Shown here piece by piece: positions 40,201 to 50,181 of a DNA stretch of 62,595 nucleotides. A program made the position numbers and the translations under genes. Location of the stretch: positions 1-62,595 of IMG/VR virus record IMGVR_UViG_3300021963_000130; one strand, 5' to 3'. Source of the stretch: a virus. Positions within the stretch are counted from its first letter, which is position 1, and each line of letters begins with the position of its first letter. The notes beneath the pieces were generated by a model that saw only the letters and a list, made by a program, of their open reading frames with translations, ran no database searches and was not told where the DNA came from.

Positions 40201-43200
40201 GCCGTCTTTTAAGTTTTCTGCAACCAGATACACCGTACGTGTGCTCGGATCGTACAAGCCGGGGATGCGGCCAGTCTTCTCGTCTTTGGCAGCTTGCTCT
40301 TGAATCCGTCCGGGCAAATCCTTTTCAGTAGCAACAATTTTAATGTTGGGTTTGATCGTCCAGTCTTTTGTAATGCGATCAACACCTTCCTGAATGTTGT
40401 TAATCTTAAGACCGGGGCCAGTCTTCTCAACTGTGCGGTACTTAACTGGAGCGCCTTCCAAGTCTTCCTCTTCGCCAACACGGTTGCGCACACGTTCTTG
40501 CTGTTCAGCAATTTGCGCAGCGGTCATGCTCTTGGTTGGCTTGGGGACATACGACATTGTTTTTTCAAGTTCGTCGTATTGCTTATCCAGTTTTGCTTCC
40601 AACGCGTTCAAGTTTTTCAAACGTTCAGCGTCGTTTTCAGCTTCAGCTTTTTCAATGGCCACAGCAATCTTAGGACGCATGGCATCAATTTCATCCATGC
40701 GCTTTTCAGCTTGTTGTTTGGCCACGTCCTTGGCAGCGCCGCGTTGAGCCTGCAAACTAGTAATCGGTCGTGCTTGTCCGGCTTGCGTTGGTTTATTTTT
40801 GGTGGAGAGCATGCGCTCCCCCAAAGTGCTGGTTTCGCCTGTACGAATATTGCCAGCGGTAACGGTCTTTACAACTACAGGGCCAATCTTACGTGCGGCC
40901 AAATATGAACGCACATCTTCAATGGCGTAGGTGCGACCTTTGTATTCAACCTCTGTAGCATCGTCCTTGACTGCGGCTTCGTAAGCTTCGCGCAACTTTT
41001 TGGTAGCTCCAATTTCTGGGGCTGCGCCTTCTTTGCGGTCAATAGGCACAAGCGTTCTGGCTTTGCCTTCAGCAATGTCTTCCACGTAACGCTGAGTACC
41101 AACTTCTTGGCGCTCGATGCCGCGCTTAACGTCGCGCTTGGTTTTAAGTTCTGCCAACTCACGCTTGTATTTGTTGAGTTCTTTGACGCGCCCATCCTTA
41201 AGCTTTTTCTTACTTGCAACAGCCGCTTCACGATCTGCTTTGGATAAGCGTTTCTTTTCAAGGATGGTGTCGTATTTGTCAGGCGACTGCAAACGCTGCG
41301 TAATATTCTTGATGTTCTCTTCAATTTTGTTGATTCGATCATTAAGCAAACCAGTAATAGTTTTAGCCACTTCAGGATCATTGGACAGCAGTTTGCCAAT
41401 CTCATCTGCCTTGGCTTCCAATCGCGTCTTAGCACTGGTGGCTTCTGCTACATCTTTGGCTGGCGACTCCTCATCATTGATGATGGAGTCCAACTCAGAC
41501 AAACGCTCAGGCGTTGCGTCCAACGTTTCAATCAGTTTGCGACGGCCTTCAAAAGAAACCTGTTCTCCGGGTATAGCTTTTAATCTGGCGGTCTGTTCGT
41601 TTTCAAGACGCTTTTGCACCTTGTCACGTTCTTCGCGTTGGGCTTGGGTTTCTTGGCCAAGCGACTGCGCTCTTTCACGACGAGCAATAAACGCTTGCAG
41701 TGCGCGAGACGGTACATTGGTGCCTTCAGAAATCTGGGTGCGGATTGCAGCCAGTTGGTCTTCAAGTTCTTTGGTGTTGGTAAGCGCATCAAAGATTACA
41801 AGCTCAGACGCGTCATCCGTCATGCGGTGACGGATTGTTTTGCGCTCAATACCAAGCTCTCGTTCCAACTGGTCAACAGCTTCGGCACGGCCTTCTGTTC
41901 GTTTTTGTACTTCAGAAACAATTTCTTTGGCGGTGCTAATTTCTGTGTAGGCTTGTTTTAGATTTGTTTTATCTTGTTTTTGTTTGGCCAAGTTGAGTGC
42001 AGTACCGGCGTTCAACAAATTCTTAGCAAGCGTATCCATTTCTGCCGCTTCTTCTTGAAGCTGCATTTGAAAATTTAAATCTTGATCCAAGAACTTGACT
42101 ATGCGGTTCTCAGATTGATTCAAGTTAAAGTTGGCACGCCAACGTCGTGTGGCTGCAAGGACTTCATTTTGCAACTCCAACACTTCTGGACGATTTTTAA
42201 AAGAAGAAAGACGTGTAGCCCAGTCGGTGTTAGGGCCGACTTCTGCAAACCCTTTGTTGCGACCGCCGGGGTAGTCATCTGACTTAAGCTTTTCAAATAA
42301 GTCAGTTAGATTTTTCTTAGCCTTAAGCACATCGGCTATTGCGGCCATTTCAGCTTTTGTAAAGTCTGATGTGTTGGCTGCAATAGCTTTGGTAATGTCT
42401 TCAGACACTTGCACGGAATAACTGAACGCTTGTTCGGCTTCAAGATAAGCTGTTTGTAATTCACGCAGTTCTTCCGCCAACGTTGCTTTGGCATCTTTAA
42501 CTTTAGCTTCTGCTTCCTTGAGCATTTCCTCCGCAAGAAGTAGCTCTTTCTTTTCTTGCGCGGCTTCTTCACCTGTCAACTTTTCCAACTCAGCAAACTG
42601 TCCTTTGCGTTTGTCCAAGATAGCGTCATACTGACCTTGCAAGTCATCGACTTTTGTTTGTAAGTCGGCGGCACGTTTCAAGAACGGGGCCATACGCGCC
42701 ACCAAACGAGACAACGTAGGCGCGGTCATACCTATGGTCGAACGCATCTGCTGCAAAGCATCGCTGGCCAAGTATTGCTCAAACGCTTCGGGGGTATCAA
42801 ACACACGACCGCGCAAAACTTCATCACCAAACAATTCTTTTTGAATTGCAGACGTTACTCTTGTGGCAACACCTGTTTGTGATGGAATTTCTTTTTCTGG
42901 CACTAAACTGCGCTGTTTTTCTTCTTCAGTAAGTTTTACTTTAGTGCGAGGAGCAAAACCGCTGGGGGTGGTCTCTATTTGTGTTTCAGAACGTTTGCCC
43001 TGTTCCATAGCGGCCAACATGTCTTTGACATCTTTGGTAATGGCAGGGTCGATTTGCAAACCGTTGCTGGCGCGGTACGTGTATTCAGCAACAAGGTTGC
43101 GCTTTTCAGGGTTGAGGTTGATGGCCTTTAAGTTGTCAGCCACTTGCTCCAACAGATTGCGTTGTTCTGCGGACAAAGCATCGGGGCCTTTGGCAAACGC

Positions 43201-46200
43201 ACGATCAAGCTCAGTACGCAAAGCTTCAGGTGTGGTTTGTTCAGGGGTAATCGTGCGGTCAACCGTAGTAGCGGCTTTGGCCACGGCTTTGTTGCGTATG
43301 TCGTCCAAACCTTCTTTGATGGCCAGCGCAGCAGCATGTGGATTGGCAAACGTTTGCCGTCCGGGAGCGCGAGACTCCACGGTGGGGTACTGCGCTTCGC
43401 TTGTAAAGTTTCCTTGGGAATCTTGCGCAGGAATAAATAACGGGCGCTTTTCTGTACCTTTTTGGGTCAGGTTGCGGGTATCCCCAAAGCGGGTAACCAA
43501 GTCATACAGCATTGCGTTTGCGTCACGGCGAATCTGATCCGCTTCTTCTTTCTCAACAGGTGCGCCGCGTGTAGCTTCAATGTCACCAATCAAATTCTCA
43601 ACTAGCGTGCCCCGTGCAGTTTCCAGCTCAGAAAGCTTGGCTTTGCCTTGGTTGTACTTGGAAACAATCGCCACCATGTCGGCGTATGCTTTGGCACGTG
43701 CATCGGCGTAGGCTTGTTGCTGTTGTGTGCGTAATGGTTGCTGTCCGGGCATAGCCGGTTTTGCAAACGGCACCGTAGGCTGCGTAAGCCCTTTGGTGTC
43801 CATTGTTTTGCGGTCACCTGTGGTTTCGGTGGTTTTAGCTGCGCCTTTTATTTCATTGGCCATGCCCCTACGGGTTACTGGCTCAGCGTTGAATTCGTAA
43901 AAAGCATCGGTGTAGGCTTTTTCAGCGGCTTCTAATTTAGGCAGCAGCTTTTCACGCGCATCCGCAGTCTTTGCCGCTTTGTATCTGCTGTCCAATTTGT
44001 CGCGTGCATCCCGCAAAGCAGTCAACTTTTGCATGCGTGCTTCGTTAGAAGCTTTTTGCGTTTCTTGTGCGGTTTTCGCTGTGGTAATTGCTTCGGTTGT
44101 TTTTGTTTGGTTTGCAGAACCTTTGTAGCCTACAGTTTCGGCATCAAGATTGCGAAGTTGTTCAATGAGGTCAGCAGCGGCTGCACGGTTACTTGTGGTT
44201 CGGGCAATACGCAACTCAGCTACCAACTCAGCACGGGACTTGGGCGCTGCTGTTTTCTCCCCCGTTACTACCCCGCCAGCCAATGGATAACCAAACATAT
44301 CCAATTGTTCCGTAGCGCCTGTTGGGATACGCTTCTTTTCCATTGCGTCAATCTCAGCCTGTGTACGGCCTTCTTTACGCATCTTGTCCAGTTGTTCTTG
44401 ATCGCTTAAATACCCAGCATACGGTTGTTCCAACAAAGAAGTTTGCTGGTCTTCGGCGTAGCCTTGAGGCGCATACGTGCGCTGGTTAAAGTCTTTTGCT
44501 GACTCCGACACTTGTTCTTTGGTAGCTTTACCAAAGTCAAGCCCAGCTTGACCGGGCTTAGCTGTCTTGGCTTTTTCTTCCAGCGCACGGATGGTGTTGA
44601 TTATCTTGTCGGCTTTTACAGGATCGTAGCCTTCGCCGCCCAAACTTTGAAGCTGCGCTTTTTGTTTGTCAATCTTGGCACGGATAGCGTCCAAAGAGTC
44701 TTCCGCAGGTTCCGCACCCATCTCACCTAACTGTTTGGCAAGGTACTCCTGCTCATTAAGCAGCATCTGGCGCTGAGGGCGCAGTTTGTCAATTGCGTCT
44801 ATGTCACCTTTGGCGGCAGCGTCAGATTCTTTCCGCTGATGGGCTTCCATCAGTTGCGCCAGCTCTTGCTGTTTCTGCATGAATTCTGACCGCTTGGCAG
44901 TCAAGTCTCCTGCTGGCTTGGGCGCAACGTTCTCTGTCTCCATTGGCGCAAGGCCGGGGATGGTTTGTTGGAAGCCCCGTACTTGCTTCATTCCAGCAAG
45001 CTCGTCCTGTATTGCTTTTTGTCTGTCTGCTTCAGCTTTTTGTTTGTCAGCTTCGACTTGTTTTCGTGCTTGTTCTTCGCGTTGCTGTTTCAGCTTAGCG
45101 CGTGCGCCAGAAGTTTGCTGGTAGTCGTCCATGACAGACTTGTACTCGTCCGTCTTTTTAAAATTTCTAAAAGTAGCTTTGGCAGCATTCTGTGCTTCAA
45201 CAGCCGCAAGATCATTGGGGTCAACTTTGGTGCTGACTTGTTTGCGCAAAGCAGCATACTGCGTTTGCATTGCAAGGTATTTGTCTTCTGCTTGCTGGGC
45301 AAACTCAGGATCATTGAGCTGTTCTTGACGGCGCTGGGCAGCTTTTGCTGTTTCAGCTTCCTGTGCAACGCGGTTTTGTTCTTCCTGATCCAACTGTTCC
45401 ATGCGCTTTTGGCGCATGTCAAGGGCAGATTCTTTCTCGACTTGCTGACGTGCACCACCAACTTCAGACATGCGACCGACCGCACCCAAGGGGCCAAGCA
45501 AACTGACCTGATACGCTGTCTCGCCGTATTCTTTCAGTGCATCTGGAGTTGTTAGGGGTAACCCTGCTTGCGCACGTTCCAGCATTTGCTGGGCAACTTC
45601 CGTGGGAATCTCAGTTATCACACCAGTAGCGGTGCCTTTAGCTAGTGTGGCCAATAAACGTTCTTCGGCCAACTTTGCAGCCTGTGCGGATGTGCGACCA
45701 AGAAGTGCTTGAACAGGGAGTCCAGTCAGTTTACTGACCAGTCTGCCGCCCAAGGGGATGAAGCTGCCAGCGACATCCAACCCGCCTTGCAGTGCTGCTG
45801 CTGGCAGTGCGTTGCCAACATTTACTTTTTGACCCAAAGCTGCTTGGCGCTCGACGTTACCGCCCAGTGCTTGAATTACTGAAGGCGCAACAAGACCTGC
45901 GCCCCCACCGATAACTGAACCCACAGGCCCAAATGGTGAGCCTGCCAAAGCGCCAAGACGTGCACTTCCAATATTGGCGGCTAAATTAGGGAACTGTTCA
46001 GCAAGTGCGTAAGGAGCTTGGCTGATGGCTTCGCCAGCGGCGGACAGCAAACCCTTATCGTTATACGCTTGTTTGACTTTTTCAAGGCTTACTTGTTCAG
46101 CGTACCGCTTGTTGATGTCTTCGCCGCGTGCAAGTCCGGCCCTAGCCGCTTCGTCACCTGAACCAAATATGGAGCCAATACCAGAACGTAGCTGGGAAAG

Positions 46201-46374
46201 GGTTGACTCTGCACCTTTTTCAAGTCCAGCAATCAAACCCTCTTTGGGTTTCTGTTCTGGCTGTTCAGCAAGATGCTGTTGAAGAAAAGCAATGACTTGC
46301 TCATCAGAAGCGCCAGCAGGCCCCTCTACGTCATAAATGCGACCGTCGGGGCCTTTAACGCTGTATATGGGCAT
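37237..46374 (-). CDS. Giant polyvalent virion protein with metallopeptidase and LPD38-like domains
   Basis: A 3045-residue protein. Residues 1-25 form a short N-terminal module (MPIYSVKGPDGRIYDVEGPA). Gly/Ala-rich, membrane-active-looking segments lie at about 115-230. Long coiled-coil, Lys/Glu/Gln-rich stretches cover about 310-1900. A zinc peptidase domain has LAHEIAGHFG (H2067, E2068, H2072) and VEEVLAEMAEQG (E2119). The last 800 residues resemble large polyvalent protein domain 38. Such proteins are carried in the virion and injected into the host, where the peptidase may act on host proteins. It is the last gene of the late arm. Confidence 0.85.
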   Translation of the reverse strand: MPIYSVKGPDGRIYDVEGPAGASDEQVIAFLQQHLAEQPEQKPKEGLIAGLEKGAESTLSQLRSGIGSIFGSGDEAARAGLARGEDINKRYAEQVSLEKVKQAYNDKGLLSAAGEAISQAPYALAEQFPNLAANIGSARLGALAGSPFGPVGSVIGGGAGLVAPSVIQALGGNVERQAALGQKVNVGNALPAAALQGGLDVAGSFIPLGGRLVSKLTGLPVQALLGRTSAQAAKLAEERLLATLAKGTATGVITEIPTEVAQQMLERAQAGLPLTTPDALKEYGETAYQVSLLGPLGAVGRMSEVGGARQQVEKESALDMRQKRMEQLDQEEQNRVAQEAETAKAAQRRQEQLNDPEFAQQAEDKYLAMQTQYAALRKQVSTKVDPNDLAAVEAQNAAKATFRNFKKTDEYKSVMDDYQQTSGARAKLKQQREEQARKQVEADKQKAEADRQKAIQDELAGMKQVRGFQQTIPGLAPMETENVAPKPAGDLTAKRSEFMQKQQELAQLMEAHQRKESDAAAKGDIDAIDKLRPQRQMLLNEQEYLAKQLGEMGAEPAEDSLDAIRAKIDKQKAQLQSLGGEGYDPVKADKIINTIRALEEKAKTAKPGQAGLDFGKATKEQVSESAKDFNQRTYAPQGYAEDQQTSLLEQPYAGYLSDQEQLDKMRKEGRTQAEIDAMEKKRIPTGATEQLDMFGYPLAGGVVTGEKTAAPKSRAELVAELRIARTTSNRAAAADLIEQLRNLDAETVGYKGSANQTKTTEAITTAKTAQETQKASNEARMQKLTALRDARDKLDSRYKAAKTADAREKLLPKLEAAEKAYTDAFYEFNAEPVTRRGMANEIKGAAKTTETTGDRKTMDTKGLTQPTVPFAKPAMPGQQPLRTQQQQAYADARAKAYADMVAIVSKYNQGKAKLSELETARGTLVENLIGDIEATRGAPVEKEEADQIRRDANAMLYDLVTRFGDTRNLTQKGTEKRPLFIPAQDSQGNFTSEAQYPTVESRAPGRQTFANPHAAALAIKEGLDDIRNKAVAKAATTVDRTITPEQTTPEALRTELDRAFAKGPDALSAEQRNLLEQVADNLKAINLNPEKRNLVAEYTYRASNGLQIDPAITKDVKDMLAAMEQGKRSETQIETTPSGFAPRTKVKLTEEEKQRSLVPEKEIPSQTGVATRVTSAIQKELFGDEVLRGRVFDTPEAFEQYLASDALQQMRSTIGMTAPTLSRLVARMAPFLKRAADLQTKVDDLQGQYDAILDKRKGQFAELEKLTGEEAAQEKKELLLAEEMLKEAEAKVKDAKATLAEELRELQTAYLEAEQAFSYSVQVSEDITKAIAANTSDFTKAEMAAIADVLKAKKNLTDLFEKLKSDDYPGGRNKGFAEVGPNTDWATRLSSFKNRPEVLELQNEVLAATRRWRANFNLNQSENRIVKFLDQDLNFQMQLQEEAAEMDTLAKNLLNAGTALNLAKQKQDKTNLKQAYTEISTAKEIVSEVQKRTEGRAEAVDQLERELGIERKTIRHRMTDDASELVIFDALTNTKELEDQLAAIRTQISEGTNVPSRALQAFIARRERAQSLGQETQAQREERDKVQKRLENEQTARLKAIPGEQVSFEGRRKLIETLDATPERLSELDSIINDEESPAKDVAEATSAKTRLEAKADEIGKLLSNDPEVAKTITGLLNDRINKIEENIKNITQRLQSPDKYDTILEKKRLSKADREAAVASKKKLKDGRVKELNKYKRELAELKTKRDVKRGIERQEVGTQRYVEDIAEGKARTLVPIDRKEGAAPEIGATKKLREAYEAAVKDDATEVEYKGRTYAIEDVRSYLAARKIGPVVVKTVTAGNIRTGETSTLGERMLSTKNKPTQAGQARPITSLQAQRGAAKDVAKQQAEKRMDEIDAMRPKIAVAIEKAEAENDAERLKNLNALEAKLDKQYDELEKTMSYVPKPTKSMTAAQIAEQQERVRNRVGEEEDLEGAPVKYRTVEKTGPGLKINNIQEGVDRITKDWTIKPNIKIVATEKDLPGRIQEQAAKDEKTGRIPGLYDPSTRTVYLVAENLKDGDDVAFTLAHEIAGHFGLQQLLGRNYAETMDNLYNGNETVRKQADAKLRTEKNLDRNTAVEEVLAEMAEQGVSPDPDTRSALRKIIDAIKNWFAGNGFKVSDNEVKELVANARKYVMEGKRPNVESVSIGSGKIMYSTRATYANADFAAAGRTTDKFVAKQKTFAEKVRAEGSGLTFETMLVDRFAGFERLKKLMEPLVGTQMMYYLRMYDQRMNFVAQSVTNGALKIIEKERADGRIERVIEAGGGASIKNVVNILKQATPIVGNGEAVNRLFTMYMSAIRAEDKGFAALHFGTDLTEADLKAAKATVDSYPEVKNTFDAARAEYNQYNKDMMNFLAQTGAISKQVAADLTKNNDYIPWYRERNGFAEMVIGAESPIRIGNITEQPYLHELVGGERPILDFMTSSVQNTNMLTDMGLRNLSTKNAVIELANLNLAKITPKPIQGTDVVRFKIDGEDRYAIINTDDAGVPADILVKGMEGIPTQMPVAMRLMGMPATFLRKAVTASPLYAAKQLFRDSLAAPILVGADFMPVTGALRQLGKSTTKDVLERRGITGGQIFTGTSEDLSRILHDIASDKVGWKQALGKLEAINMEADATTRRAQYNSYINQGLSEMEATLMSLESMNFNKRGASPSIHMANSLIPFFNAQIQSLNVLYKALTGKLPFNEKLKIQQKLLLRGGMLAAGTLAYAGMMQDDEAYKNARPEEKYGNWFLRVPGFDEPVRLPIPFEVGYFFKALPEALYNSMVNEHGKEEAVKAFTSILKQVIPGGSSYGIPQAMRPAIEAGLGKSFYTGRDILSAHEKELLPEHQFREKTSEVSKSIGRVAGVSPIILDQLVQGYTGTMGLAFVQAVSMGVTKREGPEAAVKRLSDMPVIGSAFQPNDAGAISTRVYDRMTEFKQVEKSVDDLMSRGYKADAIELLNKRGTEYAMAEVADYYTSTMRELTQYENAIRASNISPEEKRAQLTKIRQMKTQFAASVEKATDRTIPR

Positions 46375-46392
46375 TGCTGCGCATCCTAATTT

Positions 46393-49017
46393 TTAACTGG
46401 GGCGTGACCCCACAACTGAAAATCCTCCAGCCGGAGCTGGAGCACCTGCCGCCATTGTAGGCGTAATCCCAAGTTGTTGGTAGATTGCTTTTCTCACCCG
46501 ATCTTCTTCTCTGGCAGTTTCGCCCTTTGAAATTGTTTCTGCAAATTTGCCGGGGCCAGAAAGCCATTTTTCCATGCGCTGTTGCACAAGCGTTTCGGCT
46601 TGCAACTGCAAGTTCTTATCCTTGGCCCCACGGTCAAGGTAATCCGCTTCGGCAAGCGCTTTCTTGGATGCTGCTTGTTTGTAGCCGATATCGGACAAGT
46701 TAAGTGCTTGAACTTGCTTGGCTTTTTGTTCGGCTAGTTGCGCATCCAGAGCGCCAAGTCCTGCTTTGCCTACGTTTACTGAAGCGTACTGTGACTCCCC
46801 CGCCATCAAACCTAAACCAAAACGAACCAAGAAACTGTTCCAGTCCATGCCCATGTCGTCGGCTTGCTTTTTAAGTTCCTCAGAAGATTTACCGGTTTTG
46901 TCTTCCAGCTTGTCCACAATAACTTTTTCAGGTAAAGGCAGCTTTCCACCGTAGGTAGGATCAAAAACACTTTCATCAATGTTTTCGTTGGGTGCCAAAC
47001 CCTGCGCTTTGTCTTCAACAGGCTGGGCAGGAAGTGCCTGAGCTGCTCCGGGCAGTCCTGCTTGTACCGCCGTTTGTCTATTACGAATGACGTTTGCTTT
47101 TTCCTGTTGTAGTTCATACGCCCGAGCACGGTCAAGCTGTTCGGCTACGGACATGGTTGGTTCTTTTGCAACTTCGGGGGGAATACCTTCTTTGGGCTTA
47201 GTGGCTTCTTCCGCCAAACGCGCGGCATCTGCTGCTTGGTTTTTGGCAATTCGATCTTGTGCTACTGCGGCAAGACCCGTATCTTGCGGGTTTATATCGC
47301 CGCGTTCTACTCCGGGTCGTACACCGCCTACGTCTTCAGGAATTGCATCCGGTTTAATTTCTGCCCCACGTGCTGCTTCTTGTTTGGCTGCTACATCCGC
47401 CGCTTGTTCTAAGGCAATTTTATTCCGGGCTGCTGCTTGTTTTGCTGCAAAGTCGGCGAAGGATGCTTCGGACAGGGGCAACGGATTGAATGCCGGGGCG
47501 GGAGCCGCTGCTGGCGCAGTCTGAGCTGTTTCTAATTCAGGGAACAACGGTAGTTGATCCCCCACTTTTGGTTCTACTTTTGCAGTCTGCGCTTCTTTCA
47601 AACCGGGCAAGCCGGGTTTGACCTGTTTGGGATTTTTGCCGGTAAATGGAGCCGCTTTAATTGATGTAGGACGGCCAGACACCATGTGTCCCACGTATGG
47701 TGATATACCGCTGAGAAACTTGTCTTTTTGTTCGTTGTAATACTGACCTTCAGGCGTGCGTGGATCGTATATGGCTTCTTTTTGACGATCCGTCATTCCC
47801 TTATAAAAAGCAGCGCCTTCTGGTTTATTTTGTATAGCTGCGGCTGCGGCTGAAGGGTTGTCAATTACAGACGCTATAGCCGCAGTGGGGTATGTCGTTA
47901 ACTGTCCAGCTAAATTTAAACCAGCTTCGCCCAAGCCCAAAAGACCTCTTCCAACGCGTTTGGTTTTATCTACAAAGCCTTCTTTTTGCAGTTGTTTAAC
48001 TTCGGCATCGTAAACCGCTTGTTGGGCTGCTTGTTCTTCTTTGTATCCAGCAGGGGTTGAACGGTCTACGGTTTGTGCGGCTGGCTCAACCGTTTCTCCC
48101 GGCGCAAGAGCTGCGCTATCTGGAACTTTTGTGGTTGCTAATCTGTTTAAGTAGTTAACAGGCTCCGCCGCACGTTTTGCAATTTGTGCGTCAGTCAAAC
48201 CGCCTTTATCTTTAAGTTTTGCTGCAATCTCTTGTGACAGCTTTTCAGGAACAAGTTTGCCCTTGTTGTTGCGTAAATGCGCATCCAGCGTTGGCTCGCC
48301 TTGGTTATACGCCACGGCTATCAATTGCTCATTGCCTTTGTATTTTTTGTTTAAGTCCACCAAATGCGCCAGTGAAGCGTCAATGTTCATGATGGGGTTC
48401 CAACGCTCATCACGAGTTGCGTCATTTGTTTTTACATTTTTTGGCGGGACTTTAAGCCCGTAGTGACTGGCGGTACTTTTTATCAACTGACCGACGCCGG
48501 TAGAACCCGAATCTGATTTTGCAAGCGGATCATATCCAGATTCAATTTTAAAAATTTTGTCAACAAGGGTGGGGTTTAATCCCAGCTTTGCTGCTTTTTG
48601 CAACGCGTATGCGCGGTAATCTTCAGACGTTCCGGGGCCAGTAAATGTACCGCCAGCATAGCCCGGCACACTGCCGCCGTCATCAAACGCAACGATACCG
48701 CCTTCAGCCATGTGCTGCATGTTGGGTGCAGGAAGCTGGCCAATGCCTTGATCTTCTGGCAGGGCTTGTTGCGGTGCAGCAGCCATCCCTTGCTGTGGGT
48801 GCGGGGCCATCTGTGACAGCTCTTGGTCAACCACTTTAGGCTGCGGCTGCATTCCCGCTTGGCCCTCTTGTCCGGCCTTCATCTGTTTTTTCTGGTTTGC
48901 AATAGACAGCGCCAGCGTCACAATGTAAGGATCATTCTTGTGCAAAGTCGCATACTGCTGCAACTCAGGCAACGGCATGCGGGACAACGTATCGGTAATT
49001 GTTTTTACATTAAGCAT
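46393..49017 (-). CDS. Internal virion protein with lytic transglycosylase domain
   Basis: An 874-residue protein. Residues 135-255 form an SLT-type lytic transglycosylase: IFKIESGYDP with catalytic E159, STGVGQLIKSTASHYGL, and IAVAYNQGEP. It would open peptidoglycan during DNA ejection. A double-glycine motif MAEGGIVAFDDGG lies at 103-115. The C-terminal half is Ala/Glu/Gln-rich and probably helical. It sits between the Q-rich internal protein gene and the giant protein gene, as T7 gp16-like proteins do. Confidence 0.88.
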   Translation of the reverse strand: MLNVKTITDTLSRMPLPELQQYATLHKNDPYIVTLALSIANQKKQMKAGQEGQAGMQPQPKVVDQELSQMAPHPQQGMAAAPQQALPEDQGIGQLPAPNMQHMAEGGIVAFDDGGSVPGYAGGTFTGPGTSEDYRAYALQKAAKLGLNPTLVDKIFKIESGYDPLAKSDSGSTGVGQLIKSTASHYGLKVPPKNVKTNDATRDERWNPIMNIDASLAHLVDLNKKYKGNEQLIAVAYNQGEPTLDAHLRNNKGKLVPEKLSQEIAAKLKDKGGLTDAQIAKRAAEPVNYLNRLATTKVPDSAALAPGETVEPAAQTVDRSTPAGYKEEQAAQQAVYDAEVKQLQKEGFVDKTKRVGRGLLGLGEAGLNLAGQLTTYPTAAIASVIDNPSAAAAAIQNKPEGAAFYKGMTDRQKEAIYDPRTPEGQYYNEQKDKFLSGISPYVGHMVSGRPTSIKAAPFTGKNPKQVKPGLPGLKEAQTAKVEPKVGDQLPLFPELETAQTAPAAAPAPAFNPLPLSEASFADFAAKQAAARNKIALEQAADVAAKQEAARGAEIKPDAIPEDVGGVRPGVERGDINPQDTGLAAVAQDRIAKNQAADAARLAEEATKPKEGIPPEVAKEPTMSVAEQLDRARAYELQQEKANVIRNRQTAVQAGLPGAAQALPAQPVEDKAQGLAPNENIDESVFDPTYGGKLPLPEKVIVDKLEDKTGKSSEELKKQADDMGMDWNSFLVRFGLGLMAGESQYASVNVGKAGLGALDAQLAEQKAKQVQALNLSDIGYKQAASKKALAEADYLDRGAKDKNLQLQAETLVQQRMEKWLSGPGKFAETISKGETAREEDRVRKAIYQQLGITPTMAAGAPAPAGGFSVVGSRPS

Positions 49018-49026
49018 GAATGTTCC

Positions 49027-50181
49027 TTACTGCATTTTCATCAGTGCCAGCTCAGCCAAACCTGCTGGGCGTTTCTTTTCTTTGACAGAGCCGCCCTTGG
49101 CTTTTGCCGTTGCTGCTGGAGCGCCCATCTGGGACAGGCCGTAGGCTGCGGTGCCAAGACCCGCCAGTTGAGAAGCCATGCTTGGTGCTGCTTGGTACAT
49201 CTGCGTAGTGCCGGACTGCATTGGTAAACCACGGGTCAAGGCGCTCATATTGGCCAACTGCAACATGGGGTACTGTTGCGCCGTAGCGTAATCTTGAATC
49301 TGCTGGTTAATCTTGGATTGCTCCATTGCTTGCTGCTGTGCGCCGTATTGGTTTTGCAACTGGTTGATGCCCATTTGCTGGCCGTAGACATTTTGGCCAA
49401 GCTGACCCAACTGGCCTGCGGCGGATAAACCAGTCTGAAGCCCTTGCATACCGAGGTTAGCGCCAAACTGTTGTTGGCCAATATTGGCTTGCTGTGCTTG
49501 CATTCGTTGCTGTTGGTCAGCATTAAACTGCTGTTGGGCTTGGCCAAAGGCTGTGTTCAGACCCTGCGCTTGGATAGCGTTCTTTTGGTCAGCCAACGCC
49601 CGGTTAGCTTCGGCATCGGTAATTGCTTGGCGAGCGCCGCCAAAAGCACCTACTTGCGTGGCTTGTGCATTGCGTCCTGTTGTTGCAATGTCCGCTTGGC
49701 GTTGAGCGGCTTGTTGCTGTACGTTCACCACATTCTGCATGTAGGGATTCATGTACTGGTCGGCTTGCTGTTGGCCAAACTGTTGGGAGTACGCGCCCAT
49801 CGGGTTGTATTGTGTACCCAAAGCACCCATGCCAGCGCCAAGAGTCATGCCAGCAGCCATACCCGTTTCAGGAGTGACCTGCATGTTTTGCGCTTGTTGT
49901 TGCGCTTGCCGCTGCATAGGTGAGAACCCAGCAAAGTAGGCGTTGGGGTCGTTGCTAAACGGTTGGTATGGTTTTATGCTTGTGGGGTTGCCGGAAGCAT
50001 CTTTGTTATAAATCTCCCCTTGCGCAGAACCAAGCATTTGCTCAACGTACGGCTGCGCATACTCAGGGATGTTGGAAGTCTGGGAGTATGTGGTGTTTGG
50101 CTGGCCACCACCACCACCGCCCATGTACAAGGTGAACTGCTGACCTGTCAGCCAGTGAAATAGGTTCTTGACGATATTCAT
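49027..50181 (-). CDS. Gln/Ala-rich internal virion protein
   Basis: A 384-residue protein with more than 70 glutamines in helical repeats (QQQADQYMNPYMQNVVNVQQ and similar). Low complexity and position match T7 gp14-like internal core proteins that enter the cell envelope during ejection. The C-terminus carries AKGGSVKEKKRPAGLAELAL, another copy of the double-glycine motif. It overlaps the upstream gene by 4 bases. Confidence 0.75.
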   Translation of the reverse strand: MNIVKNLFHWLTGQQFTLYMGGGGGGQPNTTYSQTSNIPEYAQPYVEQMLGSAQGEIYNKDASGNPTSIKPYQPFSNDPNAYFAGFSPMQRQAQQQAQNMQVTPETGMAAGMTLGAGMGALGTQYNPMGAYSQQFGQQQADQYMNPYMQNVVNVQQQAAQRQADIATTGRNAQATQVGAFGGARQAITDAEANRALADQKNAIQAQGLNTAFGQAQQQFNADQQQRMQAQQANIGQQQFGANLGMQGLQTGLSAAGQLGQLGQNVYGQQMGINQLQNQYGAQQQAMEQSKINQQIQDYATAQQYPMLQLANMSALTRGLPMQSGTTQMYQAAPSMASQLAGLGTAAYGLSQMGAPAATAKAKGGSVKEKKRPAGLAELALMKMQ